Shown one piece after another: positions 41,572-50,332 of a stretch of DNA of 64,000 nucleotides. The notes beneath the pieces are model-generated. The model made no database searches. It had not been told where the DNA came from and worked only from the letters and a program-made list of their open reading frames with translations. The DNA lies in contig NZ_JAMZEK010000001.1 in assembly GCF_024158035.1 (NCBI RefSeq), forward strand, positions 248,001 through 312,000, written 5' to 3'. Positions within the stretch are counted from its first letter, which is position 1, and the number at the start of each line of letters is the position of its first letter. Source of the DNA: Dyella lutea. Its GTDB lineage: Bacteria > Pseudomonadota > Gammaproteobacteria > Xanthomonadales > Rhodanobacteraceae. The translations under genes were made by a program, and so were the position numbers.

Positions 41572-41585
41572 CTGACGCGGATCAA
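41572..41585 (-). promoter_or_regulatory. FNR/Dnr-type box upstream of ubiM
   Basis: CTGAC-GCGG-ATCAA (plus-strand reading; TTGAT-CCGC-GTCAG on the gene strand) is centred 61 bp before the ubiM ATG. TAGCCT at 41549-41544 on the gene strand is correctly placed for a -10 element. Confidence 0.65.
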
Positions 41586-41604
41586 GCGGGTGCGGCGAAG
41601 CGCT

Positions 41605-41976
41605 CTACGCGCTGTGATCGGCGATGTAGACCAGCAGGCCGTCGAACACGCGGTATTCGGAGCGGCCTGGCATGGCGATGCGCTGGCCGGCGCGGATACC
41701 GTTGGGCAGGTCGAGGGCGAAGGTGCCTTCGAACTGGATCTCGGCCCAGGCGGTGTCACCCTGTTCGCGGTAGGCGGTGATCACCTGCCGGCGTGCGCTG
41801 AACAGCGGCTGCGTGCTGCGGGCGAGGCGGTCGAAGTCCAGCAACCCCTCGGTGCGCAGCGTGCGCTGGCCGCCGGCATGGTTCTCGAACACGATCGTCG
41901 GATGCAGAGTGAGCAGCATCGCGTCGACGTCGATACGGTTGTAGGCGTCGATGTAGCGGTCGATCAGGGGGCGCAT
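41605..41976 (-). CDS. SnoaL/NTF2-like fold protein
   Basis: A 123-residue protein starting MRPLIDRYIDAYNRIDVDAM, the helix-turn of SnoaL-like polyketide-cyclase/ketosteroid-isomerase folds. FENHAGGQRTLRTEGLLDFD, then a beta-rich end (EIQFEGTFALDLPNG, SEYRVFDGLLVYIADHSA). These cone-shaped barrels bind small hydrophobic ligands, and function is not predictable here. Monocistronic. Confidence 0.8.
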   Translation of the reverse strand: MRPLIDRYIDAYNRIDVDAMLLTLHPTIVFENHAGGQRTLRTEGLLDFDRLARSTQPLFSARRQVITAYREQGDTAWAEIQFEGTFALDLPNGIRAGQRIAMPGRSEYRVFDGLLVYIADHSA

Positions 41977-42039
41977 GGCGGGTGGCTCGACATTCGGGAC
42001 GACAGTGCGGCCATTATCCCGGGCCGGCCGGCCGATCGA

Positions 42040-42336
42040 CTAGCTGGCCGGATAAAAGACGTACCCCATTCGCACGGGCGAGCGCCATGCCGTGAACCAC
42101 CCCACGGGCCGGACGCTCTCGGCACGGACATGCGGTGCATCGGCACGATTCACCGCGCCCCACTTTCCTTCCGGATGCCAATCGGCCATCAGCGCAGCGC
42201 GGGCCTGCAGCACAGCGGCGTCCGCGTGGGGCGCGCGCACGGTAAAGGTGACGTAGAAGCCGACGATCGGCTCGGAACCGTCCTCCGCCGGTACCTCGAC
42301 ATGCTCGCCGTGCAACATCACCCGGAAGAATGGCAT
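42040..42336 (-). CDS. Small conserved-looking hypothetical protein
   Basis: A 98-residue protein starting MPFFRVMLHGEHVEVPAEDG. A short alpha-beta fold follows (GFYVTFTVRAPHADAAVLQA, WHPEGKWGAVNRAD) and an aromatic end (GYVFYPAS). No domain is recognised. It lies between the SnoaL-like gene and the S10 peptidase gene on the same strand, with ordinary codon use. Confidence 0.65.
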   Translation of the reverse strand: MPFFRVMLHGEHVEVPAEDGSEPIVGFYVTFTVRAPHADAAVLQARAALMADWHPEGKWGAVNRADAPHVRAESVRPVGWFTAWRSPVRMGYVFYPAS

Positions 42337-42392
42337 CGCGACTCCCCCGCACCGGGTGGAAAGGGCGGGCCGCAAACGGCCCGCCCGCGGAC

Positions 42393-43976
42393 TTACTTCA
42401 CGTTGTCGGTAGCCTGGATGAACTTCACCACATTGTCGTGCAGCGTCTTCAGCGAGGCGGTGTGGGCGTAGACCATGTGGCCGGACGGGTACCAGGCGTA
42501 GCTGATGTTCTTCTGCAGCGAGTCCGGGATCGGCAGGTGGTCCATCTCGTACTTGGCGGCGTAGAACGGCGTGGCCAGGTCGTAGTAGCCACTGTTGAGG
42601 AAGACCTTCAGATCCGGGTTGGTCTTCATCGCCATCGCCAGGTCGCCCATCACGTTCATGGCGCCGTCGTGGCCGTCGTGCTTCATGCCCCAGTCGTCGA
42701 TGTCGGCGAACAGGCGATAGGTCTGGTTCTTGCCGAACTTCAGCTGCTGGCGCACGTAGTCGTTGAACACCGCCACATAGGCCGAGCTGATCGCCGAGGA
42801 CTGCGGGTCGTACTCGGAGCTCTTGCTCAGCGGATCGATCGAGGGGCCGGAGAAGCGGCTGTCGAGGCGACCGGTGGTGATGTCGCCATCGGCCTGCAGC
42901 TCGTGCTCGAACATGCCGCCGGTGACGCGCAGGTCGGCCTTCAGCAGGTAGGCCACCGGCAGGCCGGTGTACTGGTGCAGCTTCTCGGCGATCGCCTGCT
43001 TGCGCGCGGCGTCCAGCGCGGCGCCGGCGAACAGCGCGCTGGCATAGTCGCCCGCGGCGAACTGCTCCACCTCGGCCAGGAACGGCTCGAGCGCGGCCGG
43101 CTGCTGCGGCAGCTTGTGGTGGTAGTAGGCGGTGGCGGCGAACGTGGGCAGGGCCAGCGCGTAAGGCAGGTCCATGCCCGGGTTGCGCTCGGGGCCGTCG
43201 ATGGAGTTGTCGAAGTTGAGGATCTGCGAGAGCAGGATCACGCCGTTGAGATCGACGCTGTCCTCGTTCTCCAGGTCGTTGGCCAGCACCGCCGAGCGGG
43301 TGGTGCCGTAGCTCTCGCCGAACAGGTACTTCGGCGAGTTCCAGCGACCGTACTTGGACAGGAACTGGGTGATGAACTGGGCGAAGGCGTGGCCGTCGCC
43401 GTCGACGCTGTAGATGTCCTTCTTGCGCTCCTTCATCTGGTCGGCGCGCTTGGCCGGATCCTTGTCGTCGGCGATCAGCCGGCTGAAGCCGGCGCCGGGC
43501 GCGTCGATGAACACCAGATCGGAAGCGTCGAGCAGGCTGTAGTCGTTGTTGACCAGGCCGTAGGGAGCGGCGGGCGTGTGGGTGTCGTCATTGGTGACCA
43601 CGCGCTTGGGACCGAACGCGCCCATGTGCAGCCACACCGTGGCCGAGCCGGGACCGCCGTTGTAGATGAAGGTGACCGGACGCGAACCTGGCGCCACGCC
43701 CTTCTTGAAGTAGGCGGTGTAGAACATGCTCACCGTCGGCTCGTTCTCCTTGTCGCCCTTGCCGTGCAGCACCAGGGTGCCGGCAACCGCCTTGTAGTCG
43801 ATGCGCTTGCCTTCGACGGTGACGCTGCCTTCGGTTTCGGACGACTGCGGCTTGACCAGCGCGGCGTCGGGCGCGTCGGCCTTGGCCTTGGCGTCGTCGT
43901 GCTTGTCGTCGTGGGCGAAGGCGGCGGTGCTGATCAGTGCGCTGGCGAGCGCGGCGGCAAGAGCGAGTCGACGCAT
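42393..43976 (-). CDS. Peptidase S10-like (serine carboxypeptidase family) exported protein
   Basis: A 527-residue protein with a signal peptide (cleavage near AAFAH, residue 21) and a His/Asp/Lys-rich mature start. The oxyanion motif is YNGGPGSATVWLHMGAFGPK (residues 105-124), the nucleophile Ser222 in LFGESYGTTRSA, and the acid and His lie in the C-terminal region (NSGYYDLATPF; YPSGHMVYAH). This bacterial S10 branch is common in Xanthomonadales and may remove C-terminal residues from peptides in the periplasm. ATG at 43976 is chosen because it begins the signal peptide. Confidence 0.88.
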   Translation of the reverse strand: MRRLALAAALASALISTAAFAHDDKHDDAKAKADAPDAALVKPQSSETEGSVTVEGKRIDYKAVAGTLVLHGKGDKENEPTVSMFYTAYFKKGVAPGSRPVTFIYNGGPGSATVWLHMGAFGPKRVVTNDDTHTPAAPYGLVNNDYSLLDASDLVFIDAPGAGFSRLIADDKDPAKRADQMKERKKDIYSVDGDGHAFAQFITQFLSKYGRWNSPKYLFGESYGTTRSAVLANDLENEDSVDLNGVILLSQILNFDNSIDGPERNPGMDLPYALALPTFAATAYYHHKLPQQPAALEPFLAEVEQFAAGDYASALFAGAALDAARKQAIAEKLHQYTGLPVAYLLKADLRVTGGMFEHELQADGDITTGRLDSRFSGPSIDPLSKSSEYDPQSSAISSAYVAVFNDYVRQQLKFGKNQTYRLFADIDDWGMKHDGHDGAMNVMGDLAMAMKTNPDLKVFLNSGYYDLATPFYAAKYEMDHLPIPDSLQKNISYAWYPSGHMVYAHTASLKTLHDNVVKFIQATDNVK

Positions 43977-44061
43977 GCGGGTTCCCCTGGGGTAGTGGTG
44001 GGCCAAGCCTTCGAGACTAGGCGCCACCGCGCGGTCAGCCATCCCCCGGAAGTCACGCTTC

Positions 44062-44919
44062 TCAACCCAGTGTGAGCAGCGCGATCGCGGCGGCGGCCAG
44101 CAGCACGCCCAGCGCATTCAAGCGCCCAAGCCGTTCGCGGAACGCGACGACGCCCACCAGCGTGCCCAGCGCGACCACGCCGAGGTTCATCGCGGCGAAC
44201 ACAAACGCAGGATTTTGCGCCAGCGCGACGTGCGCGCGCAGGTAGAAAAGGATGTTGGCGAAGTTGAACACCCCCAGCAGCAGGCCACCGGCCAGGCTGC
44301 GTGCAGTGAAGCGTTCGCCGCTGCGCTGGCGGGCGACGAGGGCGAAGCCCAGCGCCACCGGCAGCGCCAACGCGAACATCGCCTGCAGCGAGGCGGCGAT
44401 CGGCACGCCCGCGGCGGCGACGCGCTTGAGCAGGATGTCGATCGCGCCGAAGCCGGCGAACACCACCAGCGGCCACAGCCAGGCCGCCGCACCGTGATCG
44501 CCAGTGGCACGTCCGCTGCGCCAGACCATCGCCAGCAACGCCGCCAGGCCGAGGGCCAGGCCGGCCAGCATGCGCAACGTCGGCACCTGGCCGAACAGCG
44601 CGAAGGCGGCCAGCAGCGAGAGCAACAGCGACAGCCGCTGCGCCACCTCCGAGCGCACGATGCCGGCGTGGCGCACCGAGGCGCCCAGCGCCAGGAAGAT
44701 TGCCGGCAGCAGCACCGCCAGCGCGAGCAGCGTGTAGCGAGGCGCAGCCGGCTGGCGCAGCGGCTCCAGCGACGGGTGCAGCACCAACGCCACCAGCGCG
44801 CCGGCGGAAAGATAGTTCCACGCCACCATCTGCGGCACGTCGAGCCGGTAGCGCCGGGCCAGTTTCAGCCAGACCGACACCAGCACGCTGCAGACGATGG
44901 CAAGGCAGAGGTAAGGCAT
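44062..44919 (-). CDS. DMT-superfamily (EamA-like) transporter
   Basis: A 285-residue protein with 9-10 hydrophobic helices arranged as two EamA-like halves; the second half ends FAAMNLGVVALGTLVGVVAF followed by RERLGRLNALG, the typical last-pair signature. Substrate unknown. It stands alone, 86 bp upstream of the S10 gene on the same strand. Confidence 0.82.
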   Translation of the reverse strand: MPYLCLAIVCSVLVSVWLKLARRYRLDVPQMVAWNYLSAGALVALVLHPSLEPLRQPAAPRYTLLALAVLLPAIFLALGASVRHAGIVRSEVAQRLSLLLSLLAAFALFGQVPTLRMLAGLALGLAALLAMVWRSGRATGDHGAAAWLWPLVVFAGFGAIDILLKRVAAAGVPIAASLQAMFALALPVALGFALVARQRSGERFTARSLAGGLLLGVFNFANILFYLRAHVALAQNPAFVFAAMNLGVVALGTLVGVVAFRERLGRLNALGVLLAAAAIALLTLG

Positions 44920-45000
44920 GGCGTCAGGATCCGCGAAAACCCGGAACGATAGCCGGAGCGGGCGTCCCGTGCATCGCTAACGACGGCGCCGGCGACGAAT

Positions 45001-45038
45001 TTACCCGGGTGATATTGACGGCGGCATTTTATCCGGGT
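45001..45038 (+). promoter_or_regulatory. Direct repeat upstream of the DUF2239 gene
   Basis: TTACCCGGGT (45001-45010) and TTATCCGGGT (45029-45038) are near-identical ten-mers 28 bp apart in an AT-rich context. The second ends 13 bases before the ATG. They look like paired operator sites; the binding protein is unknown. Confidence 0.45.
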
Positions 45039-45051
45039 CAAATACGTCGCC

Positions 45052-45648
45052 ATGACGCCTGCCGACTGCCTACGCTGCACCGCCTTCGATGGCCACCACC
45101 GCATCGCCTCCGGCACGCCGGAGAAGGTGGCGCTGGCGGTGCACGCCCACCTCGCCGGACATCGCCGGAGTACGCCACTAGTGCTGGACGACGCCACCGG
45201 CGAGGCGCTGGAGTTCGACCTGCGCGGCAGCGCCGACGAGGTGCGGGCGCGCCTGCGCTCCGCGCCGACGGAGGTCTCGCCCGCACCGCGCGGCCCCGGG
45301 CGACCGAAGCTCGGCGTGGTGCCGAAGGAGGTCACCCTGCTGCCGCGCCACTGGGAGTGGCTCTCCCGCCAGCCCGGCGGCGCCTCGGTAACCCTGCGGC
45401 GACTGGTCGAAGAGGCGCGACGGGCCGGCAGCGCGAGGGACCGGGCGCGCCAGGCGGGCGAGGCGCTGGACCGCGCCATGCGCACCCTGGCCGGCGACCT
45501 GCCCGGTTACGAGGATGCCTCGCGTGCGTTCTGGCGCGGCGAGCAGGCCGCCTTCGAACGACTGACCAAACCCTGGCCGGCCGACGTGCGCAGCTACGTG
45601 CGCCGGCTGGCCAAGCCCGCGTGGACCGAACCCGCGCACGACGATTGA
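45052..45648 (+). CDS. DUF2239 family protein
   Basis: A 198-residue protein starting MTPADCLRCTAFDGHHRIAS. It has the DUF2239 core LVLDDATGEALEFDLRGSAD, then GRPKLGVVPKEVTLLPRHWE and WLSRQPGGASVTLRRLVEEA. The VTLLPRHWEWL-x(n)-SVTLRRLVEEA part resembles a ribbon-helix-helix/arginine-rich module, so DNA binding is possible. It is followed after 29 bp by an MFS transporter gene, with which it probably forms an operon. Paired ten-mer repeats precede it and may be its own operator. Confidence 0.8.
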   Translation: MTPADCLRCTAFDGHHRIASGTPEKVALAVHAHLAGHRRSTPLVLDDATGEALEFDLRGSADEVRARLRSAPTEVSPAPRGPGRPKLGVVPKEVTLLPRHWEWLSRQPGGASVTLRRLVEEARRAGSARDRARQAGEALDRAMRTLAGDLPGYEDASRAFWRGEQAAFERLTKPWPADVRSYVRRLAKPAWTEPAHDD

Positions 45649-45677
45649 GCGTTACCCCCTATCGAAAGGATGCCCCC

Positions 45678-46961
45678 ATGTCGCGCCACCCGCTCGCTAC
45701 CAACGCCAACTTCCGCCTGCTGTTCGGCGGCAGCACGGTGTCGATGTTCGGCGACCAGTTCACCCTGGTCGCGCTGCCCTGGCTGGTGCTCAAGCTCACC
45801 GGCGATCCCGGCGCGCTGGGGCTGGTGCTGGCCACCATGGCGGTACCGCGCGCGGTGTTCATGCTGATCGGCGGCGCGGTGGTCGACCACTTCTCCGCGC
45901 GGGCCGTGCTGCTGCTGGCGCGCGGCGCCAACGCGGTGATGGTGGCGGTGCTGGCGGCGATGGTGCTCACCGGCACCATCAGCATGCCGTGGGTGTACGC
46001 ACTGGCGCTCGGCATCGGCCTGGCCACCGCCTTCGCCTACCCGGCCAGCACCGCGCTGCTGCCGTCGGTGATCGATCCGCGGGAACTGCAGCAGGCCAAC
46101 GGCTCGATGATGGGGATGCGCCAGCTCAGCCTGTTCATCGGCCCGGCACTGGCCGGTGTGGTGATCGGCACCGGCGCCCACGCGCCCACCGCGGGCAGCG
46201 CGCTGGCCGACGCCTACGGGCTCGGCCGGGCGTTCGCCATCGATGCGGCCAGTTTTTGTGCGTCGCTGCTGTCGCTGGCGTTGATCCGCGTGCCCGCCGC
46301 CGCGGAGCCGGGCCCCGTGCAGCACGGCGTATTCGGCAAGCTGCTCGGCGGCCTGCGCAGCATCGCGGCCGATCCGCCGCTGCGCGCGTTCATGTTCTAC
46401 GCGGCGGTGGTGTCGGTGTTCGTCGGCGGACCGACCCAGGTCGGCCTGCCGGTGCTGGCGGACATGCGGCTGGACCACGGCGCCACCTCGCTGGGCATTG
46501 TGATGGCCGCCAGCGGCGGTGGCATGCTGCTTGGCGGCCTCGCCTCCGGCGCGGTGGCGAAACTGGTGCGCGGCCACCTGGGGGCGATGATCCTGTGCTT
46601 CGACGCCTGCATCGGCCTGGCCCTGGTGGCGCTGGCCGGGGTGCATTCGACGGTGCTGGCCGCGTTGCTGCTCGGCGTGACCGGCCTGTTCGGCGGCATC
46701 GCCCAGATCACCCTGGTCAGCTGGATCCAGCGGCGGGTGCCGCGGGAGCTGCTCGGCCGTACGATGAGCGTGCTGATGTTCACCTTCCTCGGCCTGGGAC
46801 CGCTGTCCGCCGCCGGCGTCGGCGCCCTGCTCAAGGTGATCTCGCTGCCGACGCTGTTCGTGATCGCCGGCCTCACGCTCACCGCGATCGCGCTGGGCTG
46901 CATGACCAGCCCGGCGCTGCGCGGCATCCGCGCGCAGGATGCCGCGCCGACGGTGGCCTGA
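45678..46961 (+). CDS. MFS transporter (EntS/MFS_3 type)
   Basis: A 427-residue protein with 12 TM helices. It begins with LLFGGSTVSMFGDQFTLVAL and LPWLVLKLTGDPGALGLVLA, characteristic of the MFS_3/EntS-like efflux branch. AAAGGA lies before the ATG at 45678. The substrate is unknown; a multidrug or siderophore exporter is likely. Coupled to the DUF2239 gene by position. Confidence 0.85.
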   Translation: MSRHPLATNANFRLLFGGSTVSMFGDQFTLVALPWLVLKLTGDPGALGLVLATMAVPRAVFMLIGGAVVDHFSARAVLLLARGANAVMVAVLAAMVLTGTISMPWVYALALGIGLATAFAYPASTALLPSVIDPRELQQANGSMMGMRQLSLFIGPALAGVVIGTGAHAPTAGSALADAYGLGRAFAIDAASFCASLLSLALIRVPAAAEPGPVQHGVFGKLLGGLRSIAADPPLRAFMFYAAVVSVFVGGPTQVGLPVLADMRLDHGATSLGIVMAASGGGMLLGGLASGAVAKLVRGHLGAMILCFDACIGLALVALAGVHSTVLAALLLGVTGLFGGIAQITLVSWIQRRVPRELLGRTMSVLMFTFLGLGPLSAAGVGALLKVISLPTLFVIAGLTLTAIALGCMTSPALRGIRAQDAAPTVA

Positions 46962-47021
46962 CCGGCTGGCTCGACGAAGGCTTCGGCCACGAGCATGGCC
47001 ACTGAACGAAGGAGTCCCCGG

Positions 47022-47309
47022 ATGCTGGTACTGCGCCCCACCTGCGAACACTGCAACACCGCGCTGCCCGCGGACTCGACGGCGGCGATGATCTGCGGGT
47101 TCGAATGCACGTTCTGCCGCGACTGCGTGGAGCGGCTGGACAACGTCTGCCCGAATTGCGGGGGTGGCTTCGCGCCACGCCCGATCCGCCCGGCCGCCAT
47201 GCGGGCGAAGTACCCGCCCAGTACGGAGGTGGTCCACAAGCCGGTGGATCTCGAGGCGCATGCAGCACGCGCGGAACAGCTGCGGGGGATTCCGCCGGAA
47301 CGGCGATGA
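47022..47309 (+). CDS. DUF1272 family zinc-ribbon-like protein
   Basis: A 95-residue protein: PTCEHCNTALPADS, then CTFCRDCVERL and CPNCGGGF, the eight-Cys pattern of DUF1272, which probably binds two zinc ions. GAAGGAG precedes the ATG at 47022. Its stop overlaps the start of the GNAT remnant (ATGA), so the pair was once a coupled operon. Confidence 0.85.
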   Translation: MLVLRPTCEHCNTALPADSTAAMICGFECTFCRDCVERLDNVCPNCGGGFAPRPIRPAAMRAKYPPSTEVVHKPVDLEAHAARAEQLRGIPPERR

Positions 47310-47787
47310 GCGTCGAAGCGGCCACCCTGCGCCGAGCCGGCGGTGCGGAGCTCGACGCGCTGCTGCCGCCATGTACCGAGCACGCCACCTAGGAGCGCCT
47401 CGCACACGACAAGGCCGGCGAACATCAGCTGTTGGCCGCGGCGCTGAATGCGGCGCCACCGAAGCTCTCGCCTGGCTGGCATTCGTTACGGAGACAGCAG
47501 TCGACTACGCCCGCGCCACCCTGGACTTCTCCACGCTGGATCGCACCCCGTTCCTGCACCTGGACTGCTTCTACGTGTGCAAAGCCTGGCGCAGCCGTGC
47601 GATCGGCCGGCGCCTGTGGCAACTCGCCCGAGACCACGCCGTCCAGTTGCGTTTTCGCCCGCGGCAATGGCAGACGCCGGACTGGAACGAGGCTGCGATC
47701 CGCTTCTGTCGCAGGCTGGGCGCCACGGCCCGTGCCAAACAGCGCTTCACACCGGATCTCGGTGCCGGACCCGCCGCCGCGTCCTAA
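47306..47787 (+). pseudogene. GNAT-family acetyltransferase, disrupted by a stop and a frameshift
   Basis: Translation from ATG 47306 gives MSVEAATLRRAGGAELDALL and then stops at TAG 47390-47392. The same frame continues as ERLAHDKAGEHQLLAAALNA. Coding then shifts to another frame at about 47440-47465, giving ALAWLAFVTETAVDYARATL, LHLDCFYVCKAWRSRAIGRR and WQTPDWNEAAIRFCRRLGAT. The last segment holds the acetyl-CoA-binding and WxTxxWNxxAIRFYxxxGA-type motifs of GNAT enzymes. At least one nonsense and one frameshift change separate the parts. It is a decayed gene unless the base calls are wrong. Confidence 0.75.
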
Positions 47788-48431
47788 CGCAACGAGGCCG
47801 CCTCGCGAGCGAGCAACTCGATGGCGGCCCAGTCGCCGGCCCTGAGCTTGTCCGCCGGGGTCAGCCAGGAGCCGCCCACGCACAGCACGTTGGGCAGGGT
47901 GAGGAAGTCCGAGGCGGTGCTCAGGCTGATGCCGCCGGTGGGGCAGAACTTCACCTGCGGCAGCGGGCTGGCCCAGGCGCCGATCAGCTTGGTGCCGCCG
48001 GCGGGCACGGCTGGAAAGAATTTCAGGAAGCGGTAGCCGCGCTCGATCAGGGTCATCACTTCGCTGGCGGTAGCCGCGCCGGGCAGCAGCGGCAGCTCGC
48101 TGTCGTCGGCCGCATCGAGCAGTTTCGGTGACACGCCCGGCGACACCGCGAAGCGCGCGCCCGCGGCCTTGGCGGCGGCCAGATGCCCGGCGTTGAGGAC
48201 GGTGCCGACGCCGACCACGGCGCCTTCCACTTCCTGCGCGATGGCACGGATCGCATCCAGCGCGGCAGGGGTGCGCAGGGTCACCTCGATCGCCGGCGTG
48301 CCGCCGGCGACCAGGGCGCGGGCCATCGGCACGGCGGCAGCCACGTCGTCGATGATCACCACCGGGATCACCGGCGCCAGCCGCATGGTGGCCTCGACCT
48401 GGGCCTGCTTGGTTTCCATCGATTGCGTCAC
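47784..48431 (-). CDS. eda: 2-keto-3-deoxy-6-phosphogluconate aldolase
   Basis: A 215-residue class I aldolase splitting KDPG to pyruvate and glyceraldehyde 3-phosphate. The Schiff-base Lys137 is in RFLKFFPAVPAGG and the catalytic Glu49 in AIEVTLRT. The CPTGGIS motif and FAVSPG strand are present. GTG at 48431 is chosen because GGAG lies eight bases upstream; the internal ATG at 48419 has no ribosome-binding site. Last gene of the zwf-pgl-edd-eda block. Confidence 0.93.
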   Translation of the reverse strand: MTQSMETKQAQVEATMRLAPVIPVVIIDDVAAAVPMARALVAGGTPAIEVTLRTPAALDAIRAIAQEVEGAVVGVGTVLNAGHLAAAKAAGARFAVSPGVSPKLLDAADDSELPLLPGAATASEVMTLIERGYRFLKFFPAVPAGGTKLIGAWASPLPQVKFCPTGGISLSTASDFLTLPNVLCVGGSWLTPADKLRAGDWAAIELLAREAASLR

Positions 48432-48457
48432 GGCTTCACTCCGGGAATGCGGGGGGA

Positions 48458-50275
48458 TCAGAGCACGCCGGCGCCGAGATCGGCGGTGACGGCGTTGTTG
48501 CGGAACAGGCCGAACAGCTCGCGGCCCATGCCGACGTGGTGCGAGTGGTCGGGCAGGGTGACGCTGGGGCGTGCGGCGAATTCGGCGGCGTCGACCAGCA
48601 CGTCGAGCGTGCCGTTCACTGCATCGAGGCGGATCAGGTCGCCATCGCGAACCTTGGCCAGCGCGCCGCCAGCCTCGGCCTCGGGGGTGACGTGGATCGC
48701 CGCCGGCACGCGTCCGGACGCGCCGGACATGCGCCCGTCGGTGAGCAGCGCGATGCGGTGGCCGCGGTCCTGCAGCAGGGCCAGCGTCGGGGTGAGCTTG
48801 TGCAGCTCCGGCATGCCGTTGGCGCGCGGCCCCTGGAAGCGCACCACGGCGACAAAGTCGCGGTTGAGCTCGCCGCGCTCGAACGCGCCGCGCACCTCGT
48901 CCTGGTCGTTGAACACGATCGCCGGCGCTTCGATCACCATGCGGTCGTCGGGTACCGAGGACACCTTGATCACGCCGCGGCCGAGGTTGCCGTCGAGCAG
49001 GCGCAGGCCGCCGTCGGGTCGGAACGGCTCGCTGATCGCGCGCAGCACGCCGCGGTTGCCGCTCTCGCCGGACACCTTCTGCCAGGCCAGCTTGCCGCTG
49101 GCGTCGAGCACCGGCACCTGGGCATAGCCGTCCAGGCCGGTGCCGTTGACCGTGTTCACGTCGGCATGCAGCAGGCCCTGCGAGAGCAGCTGATCGATCA
49201 GGAACGCCATGCCGCCGGCCTCGTGGAACTGGTTCACGTCTGCGTAGCCGTTCGGGTATACGCGCGCCAGTAGCGGCACCACCGAGGACAATGCGTCGAA
49301 GTCTTCCCAGCGCAATTCCACGCCGGCCGCGCGCGCCATCGCCACCAGATGCAGCAGATGGTTGGTGGAACCGCCGGTGGCGTGCAGGCCGATCACGCCG
49401 TTGATCACCGACTTCTCGTCGACGATGTGGCCCACCGGCAGGTAGTGCTCGCCCAGCGCGCTCATCGCGGCCGCACGGCGCACCGCCTCGGCGGTGAGCG
49501 CGTCGCGCAGCGGGGTATCCGGCGGCACGAAGCTCGCCCCGGGCAAATGCATGCCCATGATCTCCATCAGCATCTGGTTGGAGTTGGCGGTGCCGTAGAA
49601 CGTGCAGGTGCCGGGCGCGTGGTACGCAGCGGCCTCGGCTTCCAGCAGCTCCTCGCGGCTGGCCTTGCCCTCGGCATAGGCCTGGCGCACCTTGGATTTC
49701 GCCTCGTTGGTGATGCCGCTGGGCATCGGGCCAGAGGGCACGAACACGCCGGGCAGGTGGCCAAAGGCCAGCGCGCCGATCAGCAGGCCCGGCACGATCT
49801 TGTCGCAGATGCCCAGGTACAGGCCCGCGTCGAACATGTCGTGCGACAGCGCCACCGCGGTGGCCATGGCGATCAGGTCGCGCGAGAACAGCGAGAGTTC
49901 CATGCCGGCACGGCCCTGGGTGACGCCGTCGCACATCGCCGGCACGCCGCCGGCCACCTGCGCGGTGGCGCCCGCCTCGCGCGCGATGGCGCGGATCAGC
50001 TCGGGGTAGCGCTCATACGGCTGGTGCGCCGAGAGCATGTCGTTGTACGCGGTGACGATGCCGAGGTTCGGCGCGCGACCGGCGCGCAGCGCAGCCTTGT
50101 CGTCGGCGCCGCAGGCGGCGAAGCCGTGGGCGAGGTTACCGCACGACAAGTGCTGGCGGTGGGTGCCGTCGCCGCGGGCGGCGGCGATCTTCGCCAGGTA
50201 CGCCGCGCGCGAGGCGCGGCTGCGCTCGCGCAAGCGCTCGGTGACTTCACGGAGGACGGGGTGCAAGGAACTCAT
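48458..50275 (-). CDS. edd: 6-phosphogluconate dehydratase
   Basis: A 605-residue IlvD/Edd-type [4Fe-4S] dehydratase producing KDPG. Cluster Cys residues are plausible in [27 protein letters not shown] and [12 protein letters not shown]. Length and the N-terminus ([20 protein letters not shown]) match Edd rather than IlvD. It lies 26 bp upstream of eda. Confidence 0.95.
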   Translation of the reverse strand: MSSLHPVLREVTERLRERSRASRAAYLAKIAAARGDGTHRQHLSCGNLAHGFAACGADDKAALRAGRAPNLGIVTAYNDMLSAHQPYERYPELIRAIAREAGATAQVAGGVPAMCDGVTQGRAGMELSLFSRDLIAMATAVALSHDMFDAGLYLGICDKIVPGLLIGALAFGHLPGVFVPSGPMPSGITNEAKSKVRQAYAEGKASREELLEAEAAAYHAPGTCTFYGTANSNQMLMEIMGMHLPGASFVPPDTPLRDALTAEAVRRAAAMSALGEHYLPVGHIVDEKSVINGVIGLHATGGSTNHLLHLVAMARAAGVELRWEDFDALSSVVPLLARVYPNGYADVNQFHEAGGMAFLIDQLLSQGLLHADVNTVNGTGLDGYAQVPVLDASGKLAWQKVSGESGNRGVLRAISEPFRPDGGLRLLDGNLGRGVIKVSSVPDDRMVIEAPAIVFNDQDEVRGAFERGELNRDFVAVVRFQGPRANGMPELHKLTPTLALLQDRGHRIALLTDGRMSGASGRVPAAIHVTPEAEAGGALAKVRDGDLIRLDAVNGTLDVLVDAAEFAARPSVTLPDHSHHVGMGRELFGLFRNNAVTADLGAGVL

Positions 50276-50332
50276 GGTTTCACTCCTGGAACGGATGGCA
50301 GCAGCCCGCCGCGGCGGGCGCTGCGCAGTGCC

